Source: Aliiruegeria haliotis (lineage in GTDB: Bacteria; Pseudomonadota; Alphaproteobacteria; Rhodobacterales; Rhodobacteraceae). From it: a DNA stretch of 64,000 nt. The notes under the pieces are model-generated. The model worked only from the letters and a program-made list of their open reading frames with translations, had not been told where the DNA came from and made no database searches. A program made the position numbers and the translations under genes. The stretch is from NCBI RefSeq assembly GCF_003003255.1, contig NZ_PVTD01000007.1, positions 1-64,000 on the forward strand. The letters run 5' to 3'. This document shows, in pieces, positions 27,744-35,268 of the stretch (the first letter of the stretch is position 1; each line of letters opens with the position of its first letter).

Positions 27744-29149
27744 GCGAATGGCACCTCGAGAAGGGTAAGTGGAAGCGCAGCGGCGAGGCCGAGGAGCAGT
27801 GCCCCCGTGGCCAGTCCGAGCGCCGCGACGTCGCCGCTGCGCCATGGCAGACGCTGGGCGGTGGCAGAGACATGTGGCCCGCCACGCAGGCATCGGGACA
27901 CGACCCGCGACAGATAGGCAGCCGACAGGGCGGTCCCCAGCAGGAGGAGTGCAATCCAGTGCACGGCACCCTCGTCGACAAGGCCCTCGATCAGGATCCA
28001 CTTGCCAATGAAGCCCGCGGTCGGCGGCAGTCCGACAAGGCTGATTGCGGCGATGGCAAAGGCGAATTCCGCAGCGCCCGGGCGCAGTTCCTCGCGGTTC
28101 AGCCCCGATATCCGGTCATGTCCGAGCGCCTCGGCGATCCGCCCGACGGCGAGAAACATGGCCGCCTTTGCAAGCGCATGGGACAGCATCAGGAGCGCCG
28201 CCGCCGTCCAGAGCCCGTTTTGCAGCGGGTCTCCGGCGACACCGATCGCCAACGCGATCAGGCCGATCTGGGCGACGGTGGAATGGGCGACCAGGAGCTT
28301 CAGGCGCTCCGCGCGCAGCGCGTTCCAGGCGCCCCAGAGCATGCCGCCCGTACCGAGCACGGCGAGGGCGCTGCGCAGGAACTCCGCACCGGCGCCACCT
28401 TCGATGGAGAGGCGCAGCGCGAGGTACAGCGCCCCCTTCACGACAAGTGCCGAGAGCAGCGCGCTGGCAACCGGCACCGCGCTCGAATGCGCCGCCGGCA
28501 TCCAGAAATGCAGCGGGAAGAGCGCGGCTTTCACCGCAAGGCCCGCAGCGATCAGAGCCAGCGCGATACGCCCGTTGCTGCTTTCGGTCAGGACAACCAC
28601 GGTTTCCAGGTCCACCCGACCCGTCACCGAATAGCTCAGGGCGATGCCGAGCAATATGAGCAGGCTGCCTGCTAGCCCCGCGGTCAGGTAGTCGAATGCG
28701 GCGCGCAGGGCCATCGGGGTCCCCGCGAGCGCCGTCAGGCCGACTGCGGCCAGACCGAGGATCTCGAAGGCGACGTAGAGGTTGAACAGGTCGCCCGAGA
28801 GGAACAGGCCATTGAGCGCCCCGAGCGTCGCCATCCACAGCGGCCAGAAACCGGCGCGCCCCGGCGTGGACATCGCCTGGGCGGTGATGGCGAGGCTGAC
28901 AATGGCCGTCATGGCGAGCATGACGGCGGCGAGGCCATCGCCGACAAAGGTGATCCCGAGCGGTGCGGCCCATCCGCCAATCACCTGCTCGACGGCGCCA
29001 CGCGCGATGATCTCGCGGCACAGGCTCACGACGAGCAAGGCATTTGCCGCAGTGGCGACCAGCCCGAGCGATGCGGCCCGGCCGGGCACCGCAACAGTAA
29101 GTGTCGCGGCGAGGAACGGCAGCAGGACAAGAAGCGACAGCTCACTCAT
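27740..29149 (-). CDS. mnhD: MrpD-type cation/proton antiporter subunit (first copy)
   Basis: A 469-residue membrane protein with LNGLFLSGDLFNLYVAFEI, the MrpD hallmark near residue 110, GLAVKAALFPLHFWMPAAHS with the conserved lysine, and KLLVAHSTVAQIGLIALA. The frame is open further upstream, but the ATG at 29149 gives the usual N-terminus and overlaps mnhC by eight bases. Of the three paralogues it is closest to canonical MrpD. Confidence 0.88.
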   Translation of the reverse strand: MSELSLLVLLPFLAATLTVAVPGRAASLGLVATAANALLVVSLCREIIARGAVEQVIGGWAAPLGITFVGDGLAAVMLAMTAIVSLAITAQAMSTPGRAGFWPLWMATLGALNGLFLSGDLFNLYVAFEILGLAAVGLTALAGTPMALRAAFDYLTAGLAGSLLILLGIALSYSVTGRVDLETVVVLTESSNGRIALALIAAGLAVKAALFPLHFWMPAAHSSAVPVASALLSALVVKGALYLALRLSIEGGAGAEFLRSALAVLGTGGMLWGAWNALRAERLKLLVAHSTVAQIGLIALAIGVAGDPLQNGLWTAAALLMLSHALAKAAMFLAVGRIAEALGHDRISGLNREELRPGAAEFAFAIAAISLVGLPPTAGFIGKWILIEGLVDEGAVHWIALLLLGTALSAAYLSRVVSRCLRGGPHVSATAQRLPWRSGDVAALGLATGALLLGLAAALPLTLLEVPFA

Positions 29150-29417
29150 CGCGATCCTCCGCGATACGCTCGGCCAGAGCCAGAAGCACGGCAGTGACGC
29201 CGACAAGCACCACGATTCCGGTCAGAACGAAGGCCTGGGGAACGGCATCGGTCCCGCTGGCGCCCATGCCGGACACGAGAAGCAACATCGCAATTCCGAC
29301 GGCAAGAACATTGAGCCCGAGAACGCGCATCAGCAGGTCTGCGCTGGTGGCGAGGCGAAGGAGGGCAAGACCGACGAGGCCGGCTCCGGTGGCGAGAAAG
29401 GCATATTCGGAAATCAT
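29142..29417 (-). CDS. mnhC: MrpC/MnhC-like (NuoK-like) antiporter subunit
   Basis: A 91-residue protein with three membrane segments, like MrpC and NuoK. The glutamate or equivalent buried acid of NuoK is not obvious, but the pattern LNVLAVGIAMLLL and VPQAFVLTGIVVLVGVTAVLLAL fits MrpC. The ATG at 29417 is one base past the mnhB stop; an in-frame ATG eight codons earlier would overlap mnhB. Confidence 0.8.
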   Translation of the reverse strand: MISEYAFLATGAGLVGLALLRLATSADLLMRVLGLNVLAVGIAMLLLVSGMGASGTDAVPQAFVLTGIVVLVGVTAVLLALAERIAEDRDE

Positions 29418-29418
29418 G

Positions 29419-30312
29419 TCAGTGTCTTTCAGCTGGTCCAAAGAAAAGGAGGAAGAGCGTTGCGGCGATGGACAGTGTCAGGGCGCTTTCGATGGCGATG
29501 ATCCAAGTCTTCGCCTCGCCCGCGGGGTAACCAAGCAACGCACCGGTCAGGACCTCGGCCGCCAGGGCCGCGAGCGCGAAGATTGCCAGCCCGGCGATGG
29601 CGAGCAGGGCCAATCCGTTCTGCCGCGTCAGCTTTGAGCCGATTACACCGCTCAGGCCGAGCGCGATCGCCCCACCCGCAAGCACGGCTCCCGCCTGGAA
29701 GGCTCCCCCCGGGGCATGCCCACCCTGCCAGAGAAGATGGCCACCGATCAGGACGGTGAGTGGCAGAAGAACACGCGCGAAGGGCTGCACCAACGGTCCG
29801 AGCGGCGCTGTGCGCGGGCGTGCCGGCGCCACCATGATGACCACCGTCAGCGCAACGAAGAGCACCGCGATTTCCAGCAGGGTGTCCCAGGCACGGAAGT
29901 TCAGCAGAACGGCCGTCACCGGGTTCTGGGCACCGCTCTCGGGCAGGTTGTCTGCGACGAGAGACGGATAGACCGGTGCCGCACCGAAGCTTGTCACGGT
30001 CCACACGATTGCACCGCTGATCGCGATGGCGAGCGCACCGGCGGCGCACCAGAGCGAAGGCGGCAGGGCCTTCGATGGCGCGCAGGGGATCCGGTGGGCA
30101 CTGCGCAGGAGCAATGCGCCGGTCAAGCCCGCGCCGATGGCGGCCTCGGCCAGGGCAACATCCGGCGCCCCCAGTCTCAGCCACGAAAGTGAAACCAGCA
30201 GACCGGTCACGAGGAACCCCGACACGGCCGCGATACGATCGCGCACCCACAGGGCAAGTGCGGCACTGACGAGGATGGCAGCGGCAAGCACGACGTCAAA
30301 GACAGGCAACAT
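29419..30312 (-). CDS. mnhB: Fused DUF4040 (MbhD/E-like) and MnhB-domain antiporter subunit
   Basis: A 297-residue membrane protein. The N-terminal part (LRLGAPDVALAEAAIGAGLTGALLL, near residues 50-75) is the DUF4040/MbhD domain, which in classical Mrp sits at the end of MrpA. The middle (LNFRAWDTLLEIAVLFVALT) matches the MbhE/MrpA C-terminal segment. The last third (LLWQGGHAPGGAFQAGAV) is the MnhB domain. So this gene carries the end of MrpA and all of MrpB, while the large NuoL-like N-terminal part of MrpA is absent. It overlaps mnhG by one base. Confidence 0.83.
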   Translation of the reverse strand: MLPVFDVVLAAAILVSAALALWVRDRIAAVSGFLVTGLLVSLSWLRLGAPDVALAEAAIGAGLTGALLLRSAHRIPCAPSKALPPSLWCAAGALAIAISGAIVWTVTSFGAAPVYPSLVADNLPESGAQNPVTAVLLNFRAWDTLLEIAVLFVALTVVIMVAPARPRTAPLGPLVQPFARVLLPLTVLIGGHLLWQGGHAPGGAFQAGAVLAGGAIALGLSGVIGSKLTRQNGLALLAIAGLAIFALAALAAEVLTGALLGYPAGEAKTWIIAIESALTLSIAATLFLLFFGPAERH

Positions 30313-30620
30313 CAGGCCCCCTCTTCGGCATCGGCCACGCTCGGGTTGAACTGATCGCGCGCAATTAGGTGCCCGGTCGTCGCACCGGATACCGCCACGA
30401 GCAACGTGCACAGGGCCAGGCTCAGCGTGGCGGCGACGTCCTGGACGTGAATGGCGGCGCCGATGGCAATCAGCGCGACACCGGCGGTGTCTGCCTTCGT
30501 CAGCACATGCAGCCGCGAGAGAAGATCGGGCAGGCGCCAGACACCGATCGCCGCAACGACCAGGAAGGCGGTGCCGGCAAGCATCATTGCCAGGCCGAGG
30601 GCTTCGACGAAGGCGGTCAT
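30312..30620 (-). CDS. mnhG: MrpG/MnhG-like antiporter subunit
   Basis: A 102-residue protein with three membrane segments and the MnhG core AIGVWRLPDLLSRLHVLTKADTAG near residues 25-48. It overlaps mnhF by four bases and mnhB by one. The C-terminal tail is polar and acidic. Confidence 0.87.
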   Translation of the reverse strand: MTAFVEALGLAMMLAGTAFLVVAAIGVWRLPDLLSRLHVLTKADTAGVALIAIGAAIHVQDVAATLSLALCTLLVAVSGATTGHLIARDQFNPSVADAEEGA

Positions 30621-30868
30621 GCGGTCCTCCGTCCGAGAGCGACGAAGGCAATGCCCGCGACAGCCGCGAGGGCCGAGAAGACGAGCGCGATGTCGAAAAA
30701 CGCGGGCGCCCGTTCGGCTGCGCCGAGCAGGAGCAGCGTTGCCACCGTGCCCGTTCCGGCCAGTTGCATCGCGAGTATCCGGTCCGCCGCGCTTCGCGCA
30801 CGGACAAGACGGGGCACGACGGCAACCGTCGCCAACAGTGTGATCAGGGCAAGGTACTCGGGGATCAT
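30617..30868 (-). CDS. mnhF: MrpF/MnhF-like antiporter subunit
   Basis: An 83-residue protein with three membrane segments; RARSAADRILAMQLAGTGTV matches the MnhF pattern in which an arginine and aspartate precede the second segment. The frame is open upstream to 31084 but the ATG at 30868 overlaps mnhE by four bases and gives the normal length. Confidence 0.86.
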   Translation of the reverse strand: MIPEYLALITLLATVAVVPRLVRARSAADRILAMQLAGTGTVATLLLLGAAERAPAFFDIALVFSALAAVAGIAFVALGRRTA

Positions 30869-31446
30869 GTATTCTCTCCTTTCAGGGAAAGACCGAAGAG
30901 GCCGGCAATACGATGCTCCAGCGCATCCAGATCGCCTTGGACGGCTTCGCCGCAGTCGAGCGCATGGACGACCAGCATTTCGCCATCCAGGCGCACGGTC
31001 AGCGTCCCGGGAAGCAGGGTGATCGTCAGGGCAAAAAGGCGGCGCGGCCGCCCTTCCGGAAGGCGGGTCCTGAGCGTCAGGCACCCCTGGTTGAGGCGGC
31101 CCGGACGCAGGCTCAGGAGACTGACGTCGACCGCGCCACGGAGCACGCCGGTAATCGCAAAGGCGGAAAGGCGCAGGGCGCCCGTGAAGGAAATTCGCGG
31201 CGAGTTCGATACCGGCAGCAGCGTCGAGGCCGCGGCACCCGCGACCGCGGTCGGCAGACCAATGACCCAGCTTGCCGGATCGTCCCAGTGCAGCACCGCC
31301 CAGGCCGCCGCCAGCATGACACCGGTGCCCAGTGCCGCACGCACTTTTCCGGTGGTCCGGTTGTCCCGGATCGGGGTCGTGTCGGGCACGATCGGGTGGT
31401 TGCCCTGCACGGCAACCACGCTCGCAAAGTCCTGTCGAACCTTCAT
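30865..31446 (-). CDS. mnhE: MrpE/MnhE-like antiporter subunit, first gene of the operon
   Basis: A 193-residue protein with an N-terminal soluble stretch, two or three membrane segments and the MnhE C-terminal domain (ALTITLLPGTLTVRLDGEMLVVHALDCGEAVQ). The N-terminus (to about residue 33) is longer and more polar than usual. It opens the operon mnhE-F-G-B-C-D-D-D. The GGGATGAAA-N13-CGTC motif at 31595-31623 could be its promoter. Confidence 0.84.
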   Translation of the reverse strand: MKVRQDFASVVAVQGNHPIVPDTTPIRDNRTTGKVRAALGTGVMLAAAWAVLHWDDPASWVIGLPTAVAGAAASTLLPVSNSPRISFTGALRLSAFAITGVLRGAVDVSLLSLRPGRLNQGCLTLRTRLPEGRPRRLFALTITLLPGTLTVRLDGEMLVVHALDCGEAVQGDLDALEHRIAGLFGLSLKGENT

Positions 31447-31594
31447 TGGATCTCCTTGGGCAGCGTCAAACGGCGCTGTACGAGGGATCCGACATCACAA
31501 CCGGCTGCCATTCGGTTGTCAGAGGGGCCCGGATCCGGGTCTCCTGTTCTGTTTCTGGGAAGATCCGGCGACAGATCGCCGGGCCTTTGGTTGA

Positions 31595-31623
31595 TAGACG
31601 CGCGAGGACGCCTTTTCATCCCT
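31595..31623 (-). promoter_or_regulatory. ECF-type promoter-like motif upstream of the Mrp operon
   Basis: On the minus strand AGGGATGAAA is followed after exactly 13 bases by CGTCTA. The same arrangement, with identical spacing, occurs upstream of the genes at 32087 and 33820. It lies just after the terminator at 31632-31667 and about 150 bases before mnhE. Confidence 0.55.
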
Positions 31624-31631
31624 CCGGGGGA

Positions 31632-31667
31632 CAAAGAAAAAGAGAGCCGGCGCGATGGCCGGCCCTC
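31632..31667 (-). terminator. Rho-independent terminator of the small membrane protein gene
   Basis: On the minus strand GAGGGCCGGC and GCCGGCTCTC pair with one mismatch around a six-base loop, followed by TTTTTCTTTG. It lies 57 bases after the stop of the gene at 31725-32087. Confidence 0.8.
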
Positions 31668-31724
31668 AAGGTGCGGAGCAAGGAGCGAGCAGGGTTGAGG
31701 ATGCTCCGCGGTATGTTGGTGAAA

Positions 31725-32087
31725 TCAGGTCTCGTTCGTGCCTTCCGGCTCGTTGGAAACAAGGTCTGTCGCCATGTGGCGGATCGCGGCGATGGCGACG
31801 ATGGTGCCGAGCACCGGAAACGCCCAGGCCGATCCCGAGGGCATTTGCCAGGCAAAGACCGGCACGAGAATGGCGAGCGCACCGCCGCCGATCAGAAGCA
31901 GGTCATCGCCTTTGCCCGGCCGCCAGACAGCTTTCGAACCGAGTGCCATCAGCGTCACCCCGATGAGATGCGCCCCAACGGCCTTCTCCGGCGAAAAGCC
32001 GATGAAGTAGGGGAGCAGGAAGGCGACCGCACCGGCGACAAGCGCGACGAGGTGCGGCCTGTGGTCGGCGTGAAAAAGTCTGGACAT
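31725..32087 (-). CDS. Small four-helix membrane protein (SPW-repeat-like)
   Basis: A 120-residue protein with four hydrophobic segments and the stretch LLPYFIGFSPEKAVGAHLIG, which recalls SPW-repeat membrane proteins (SPWxxGFS, then a small-residue helix). Function unknown. The frame reads upstream, but the ATG at 32087 has a TCAGGAG ribosome site. A motif shared with two other promoters lies 66-94 bases upstream, suggesting control by the neighbouring ECF sigma factor. It has its own terminator. Confidence 0.65.
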   Translation of the reverse strand: MSRLFHADHRPHLVALVAGAVAFLLPYFIGFSPEKAVGAHLIGVTLMALGSKAVWRPGKGDDLLLIGGGALAILVPVFAWQMPSGSAWAFPVLGTIVAIAAIRHMATDLVSNEPEGTNET

Positions 32088-32152
32088 TGCGGTCTCCTGA
32101 AGCTGGACCTGCGCCGCACCGCGGCCGCTGCATGTACGTTGCTGATGACTGA

Positions 32153-32181
32153 AGAACGCTTTTCCCCGCGATTTCATCCCC
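32153..32181 (-). promoter_or_regulatory. ECF-type promoter-like motif upstream of the small membrane protein
   Basis: On the minus strand GGGGATGAAA is followed after 13 bases by CGTTCT, the same elements and spacing as at 33762 and 31595. The gene start is 66 bases downstream. Confidence 0.6.
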
Positions 32182-32231
32182 AGAATTTTTCCATGGCGAA
32201 CAATTGCCTGAAGTAGCCGCGGATCAAGCAA

Positions 32232-32330
32232 GGCGGCCCGGGCACAAGTGCCCGGGCCGCCGGGCGTGGCGATCACCCCATTGATCGCCACCGCGCGTGT
32301 TGCCCGCGCCGGAGCGGGACGGGCAACGCG
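32232..32330 (-). repeat. Three consecutive stem-loops downstream of the anti-sigma gene
   Basis: Hairpin A (32232-32261) has 14 perfect pairs (GGCGGCCCGGGCAC arm). Hairpin B (32266-32291) has 10 perfect pairs (GTGGCGATCA arm). Hairpin C (32292-32330) has an 8-pair core (GTTGCCCG arm) extended by GCG pairs. None has a strong T-run. Together they fill the space just after the anti-sigma stop and probably end or protect that transcript. Confidence 0.6.
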
Positions 32331-32332
32331 GG

Positions 32333-33121
32333 TCAGATCCTGCTCGAAAGGTCCATCGCGATCTTCTGGACCTCGGCGGTGTCGCCCTCGCCAACAAGCG
32401 CGAAGTCGACATCGGCGGTGCGCCAGTAGCCAACCGAACGGCTTGGATAATCAACGACCTTGACCGGACCGATAGGTTCCTTTTTCGGGTGCTGCGCGAG
32501 CGTCAGGGAGTATCGCGCACCCTCCCCGTCCTCATAGATATACTGCGCCAACGGGCCTTCCTTGGTGCCGAGCAGTCGCGCACCCACCAGTTCCACTCCA
32601 TAACCGCCGAGATCCGGCGCAGAGATTGGGACACCGATCTTGCCGGAGAACCAGTCTTCGACGCCATCCACGGCGGCCCCGGCAAACTCCACGGGATAGT
32701 CGGGATCTCCGGCAAAGACCTGGTGCGCGCCGACCGCTTCGGAAACATATTCCGGAACGCCGGATGTCGTGGTTGTGACCGTCGCATGCCCCCACCAGCC
32801 AAAGGCAAAGAGGGCGCATGCGGCGGCCACCTGCGCACCGGGCCGCAGCCAGCCGATGGCGGGCGTGGCGCGCCGGGGCGCAACGCGGCGAACGAGCCGG
32901 TCGGCAAGCTTGCGCTTGAGCCGTTCGGTCTGCATGTGGGCCGGCCCGGTGTCGAGCGCTTCCAGCGCTTCACCGAGCTGGAGATTTTGGCGGGACATTG
33001 CTTCGAACGCGGCGCGCACCTCCGGGTCGTCGGTCATGCGGGCCTCGAACTCGGCCGCTTCCTCCGGGCCGATTTCTCCGTCGATGTAAGCGTTCAAGGA
33101 CTCGTGGACTACGTTTGTCAT
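32333..33121 (-). CDS. Anti-sigma factor, membrane-anchored
   Basis: A 262-residue protein with an N-terminal helical anti-sigma domain (HESLNAYIDGEIGPEEAAEFEARM), one membrane segment near residues 95-112 (AQVAAACALFAFGWWG) and a periplasmic C-terminal domain. No zinc-binding HxxxCxxC is visible, so it is not a classical ZAS redox sensor. The YIDGEL-like start is typical of anti-sigma proteins paired with ECF factors. It follows the sigma gene by 13 bases and is probably co-transcribed with it. Confidence 0.82.
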   Translation of the reverse strand: MTNVVHESLNAYIDGEIGPEEAAEFEARMTDDPEVRAAFEAMSRQNLQLGEALEALDTGPAHMQTERLKRKLADRLVRRVAPRRATPAIGWLRPGAQVAAACALFAFGWWGHATVTTTTSGVPEYVSEAVGAHQVFAGDPDYPVEFAGAAVDGVEDWFSGKIGVPISAPDLGGYGVELVGARLLGTKEGPLAQYIYEDGEGARYSLTLAQHPKKEPIGPVKVVDYPSRSVGYWRTADVDFALVGEGDTAEVQKIAMDLSSRI

Positions 33122-33134
33122 TTCCTCAGCCTCC

Positions 33135-33644
33135 TCAAACGACCAGTTTCAGTCGTTTCGATTTCAAGCCGTCGATGATTTTCCGGAGCGCAACGCGGCC
33201 CCGCCCGAGACGGCTGTAGAATGTTCCAAGCGGCAGATCGAGCGTACGCGCGGCATCGGCATAGCTCATCTCCTTCAGCGCGACGAGAACGATGGGCTGC
33301 CGCTGCGCCTCTGGCAGTTCCTGGAGCGCATCCAGCACCTGCTGCAACTCGATCCGCTTGGTCGGGTCAGTGTCTTCAATCGGTTCCGGGATCATCAGGC
33401 GCGCATCCTCGCGGACCTTGTGACGACGCCTTTCACTCACGTGGGTGTTGTGCATTATCCGGAACAGCCAGACACGAAGGTCGCTGCCAGGTTGCCACTG
33501 GTCGGCCGCGGCAATCGCCTTGGTCAGCGTTTCCTGCACAAGATCTTCGGCTGCATCGCGATTACGTGTCAGCACCATCGCGTAGCGCCTCAGACTGGCG
33601 ACATACTCATCAAGGTTCCTTTCCAACTGGGCTCGCGCGTCCAT
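33135..33644 (-). CDS. ECF-family RNA polymerase sigma factor
   Basis: A 169-residue sigma-70-family protein with region 2 (RRYAMVLTRNRDAAEDLVQETLTKAI, LRVWLFRIMHNTH) and region 4 (LQELPEAQRQPIVLVALKEMSYADAARTLDLPLGTFYSRLGRGR). The ATG at 33644 has a CAGGAG site five bases upstream; another ATG at 33704 with GGAG would add 20 residues. Its cognate anti-sigma factor follows. It may read the GGGATGAAA-N13-CGT motifs nearby. It is not an obvious EcfG, since no NepR or PhyR gene is adjacent. Confidence 0.88.
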   Translation of the reverse strand: MDARAQLERNLDEYVASLRRYAMVLTRNRDAAEDLVQETLTKAIAAADQWQPGSDLRVWLFRIMHNTHVSERRRHKVREDARLMIPEPIEDTDPTKRIELQQVLDALQELPEAQRQPIVLVALKEMSYADAARTLDLPLGTFYSRLGRGRVALRKIIDGLKSKRLKLVV

Positions 33645-33761
33645 GTTCTCCTGTTCTCCTGCAATCGCTTCCTGTGTCACATACGTGTGAGCCCCCGGAT
33701 TCATCCCACTTTCTCCAATAAAAAATCACTCACGGCTTTGTGTGCCGTTGCGCGCGGCGGC

Positions 33762-33790
33762 GGGGATGAAAACGCTCGCTGTCGCGTATG
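33762..33790 (+). promoter_or_regulatory. ECF-type promoter-like motif upstream of the DUF2333 gene
   Basis: GGGGATGAAA, 13 bases, then CGTATG. The expected transcription start falls about 25 bases before the GTG at 33820. Two further copies with identical spacing lie upstream of 32087 and 31446 on the other strand. Confidence 0.62.
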
Positions 33791-33819
33791 TCGTGTGAAG
33801 CCACAAGGGAAAGAGCCCA

Positions 33820-34833
33820 GTGACCACCACGACAAGCGATACCACCGAAGCTCGCGGATCCGGGCTCGTGCCTGTTCCCGCAAGTCCGCAGACCGCGCGC
33901 TTGCGGGACAGGTCTCGTCGATCCTCCGTCCTGCGCGCCGCGCGATATATAGGGGTGGGCGTCTCGATCTGGGCCGTGGTTACCTACGGCATCCTCGGGC
34001 CGCTCAAGCACACGATCGTCACGGACCTGCCCGTCATTCCGTCGGAGGAAACAGCCGGCAGCGCGGCCGTCGCATCGGCTGCGGCGCTGATCCGCCGCGA
34101 ACTGGACGTGAATGGCTGGACCCCGAATGATCCGCCCATCGCGCCAGCCGCCGTGCTCGACAACATGCCAAATTTCCAGACCGGGGTGATCGAGGCGGTC
34201 GGAAGGTTCAGCTTTGAAATGCTCGACCAGATTGCACGCACGCGCGGGTCGTCGAGCGACGACCCGGACCTGGAGCGCGCGACCGGTTTTCTGCAGTTCC
34301 CGCCCGATATCTGGATCTGGGAACCGTCACGCTCGCTCCTGCCGTCGGTGTCGTCGGAAACCCAGTACCGGCAGGGCCTTGCGGCGCTTGAAAGATACAA
34401 TGCGCGCCTCGCGCGGGGGGACGCAGTCTTCGAGCAGCGCGCCGACACGCTGGCCGCAACCCTGTCCCGGATCTCTGCTGACCTCGGAGCCCAGACGGCG
34501 CAGCTCGAACGGGCCCAGGATACCGGGCGCTGGATCTTCAGCAGCCATGCCGACGACGTGTTCTATCACAACAAGGGCATGCTTCATGGCTATCACGTGC
34601 TTCTGTCGGGGCTCGGCTATGATTTCGACAGGATCATCCGCGAACGCAACCTCGGCCCGATTTGGAACCAGGTCCTCGACGGCCTTCAGCAGGGTGCCCA
34701 GTTGCGGCCACTCGTGGTGCTGAATGGTGACCGGGACCGGTCGATCTTTGCCAACCATCTTGCGCTGCAGGGCTTCTACATGAAGCGGGCAATCCTGCAG
34801 CTGGAAGAAGCGGTCAATGTCCTGGCCGTCTGA
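33820..34833 (+). CDS. DUF2333-family inner-membrane protein
   Basis: A 337-residue protein with one N-terminal membrane segment (AARYIGVGVSIWAVVTYGIL, near residues 40-59) and a large, probably periplasmic, helical domain. WIFSSHADDVFYHNKGMLHGYHVLL and the LQFPPDIWIWEPS stretch match the uncharacterised DUF2333 family as I know it. It starts with GTG after AAGGGAAAG. It is divergent from the sigma/anti-sigma pair and heads a three-gene unit. Function unknown; an envelope-stress role is inferred from position. Confidence 0.75.
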   Translation: MTTTTSDTTEARGSGLVPVPASPQTARLRDRSRRSSVLRAARYIGVGVSIWAVVTYGILGPLKHTIVTDLPVIPSEETAGSAAVASAAALIRRELDVNGWTPNDPPIAPAAVLDNMPNFQTGVIEAVGRFSFEMLDQIARTRGSSSDDPDLERATGFLQFPPDIWIWEPSRSLLPSVSSETQYRQGLAALERYNARLARGDAVFEQRADTLAATLSRISADLGAQTAQLERAQDTGRWIFSSHADDVFYHNKGMLHGYHVLLSGLGYDFDRIIRERNLGPIWNQVLDGLQQGAQLRPLVVLNGDRDRSIFANHLALQGFYMKRAILQLEEAVNVLAV

Positions 34834-34863
34834 CCCGCGGCCCTACCTCAGGAGACTCCCAGA

Positions 34864-35220
34864 ATGATCAATCGACTTTTCTCGATCTTTGTCGCGCCCG
34901 AGACGGCCGCGGATGATCAGGCAGGCCGGAACAGGCTGGCCGCCCTCCGGCAAGCTTATGAAGACTGGCGCTTCGGACGCGACTTCGCTGCAATCATGGC
35001 CGCCTTCGGGCGCATGTCTGATCACCAGCTTCACATGATCGGCCTGTCTCGCGACACGCTGTTCGAGACGGTGGAGGACATGATGCTCGATGCCGAGCGC
35101 GAACGGGCACTTGGCCGCGAAGTGGCCGCGCTCCTCGAAGTATCGCCATCGGCGATGCAAATGGATGCCGAGGCAACCGTGGTGAAGAGCGACCCGGATC
35201 GCAAATTGCAAGCTGCGTAA
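34864..35220 (+). CDS. DUF1127-like small protein
   Basis: A 118-residue, soluble, helical protein. YEDWRFGRDFAAIMAAFGRMSDHQLHMIGLSRDTL has the DUF1127 layout (aromatic-W-R, then the LSDRELxDIGLSR motif). DUF1127 proteins in alphaproteobacteria are often stress-linked and some bind RNA. This copy is longer than the typical 50-70 residues, with an N-terminal segment similar to the family's second class and an acidic C-terminal extension. It is 30 bases downstream of the DUF2333 gene, with CAGGAG before the ATG. Confidence 0.65.
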   Translation: MINRLFSIFVAPETAADDQAGRNRLAALRQAYEDWRFGRDFAAIMAAFGRMSDHQLHMIGLSRDTLFETVEDMMLDAERERALGREVAALLEVSPSAMQMDAEATVVKSDPDRKLQAA

Positions 35221-35268
35221 GCCCGCGCGCAACAGGCGCAAGCAAACCCGTTCAATGAAAGGAGACAG

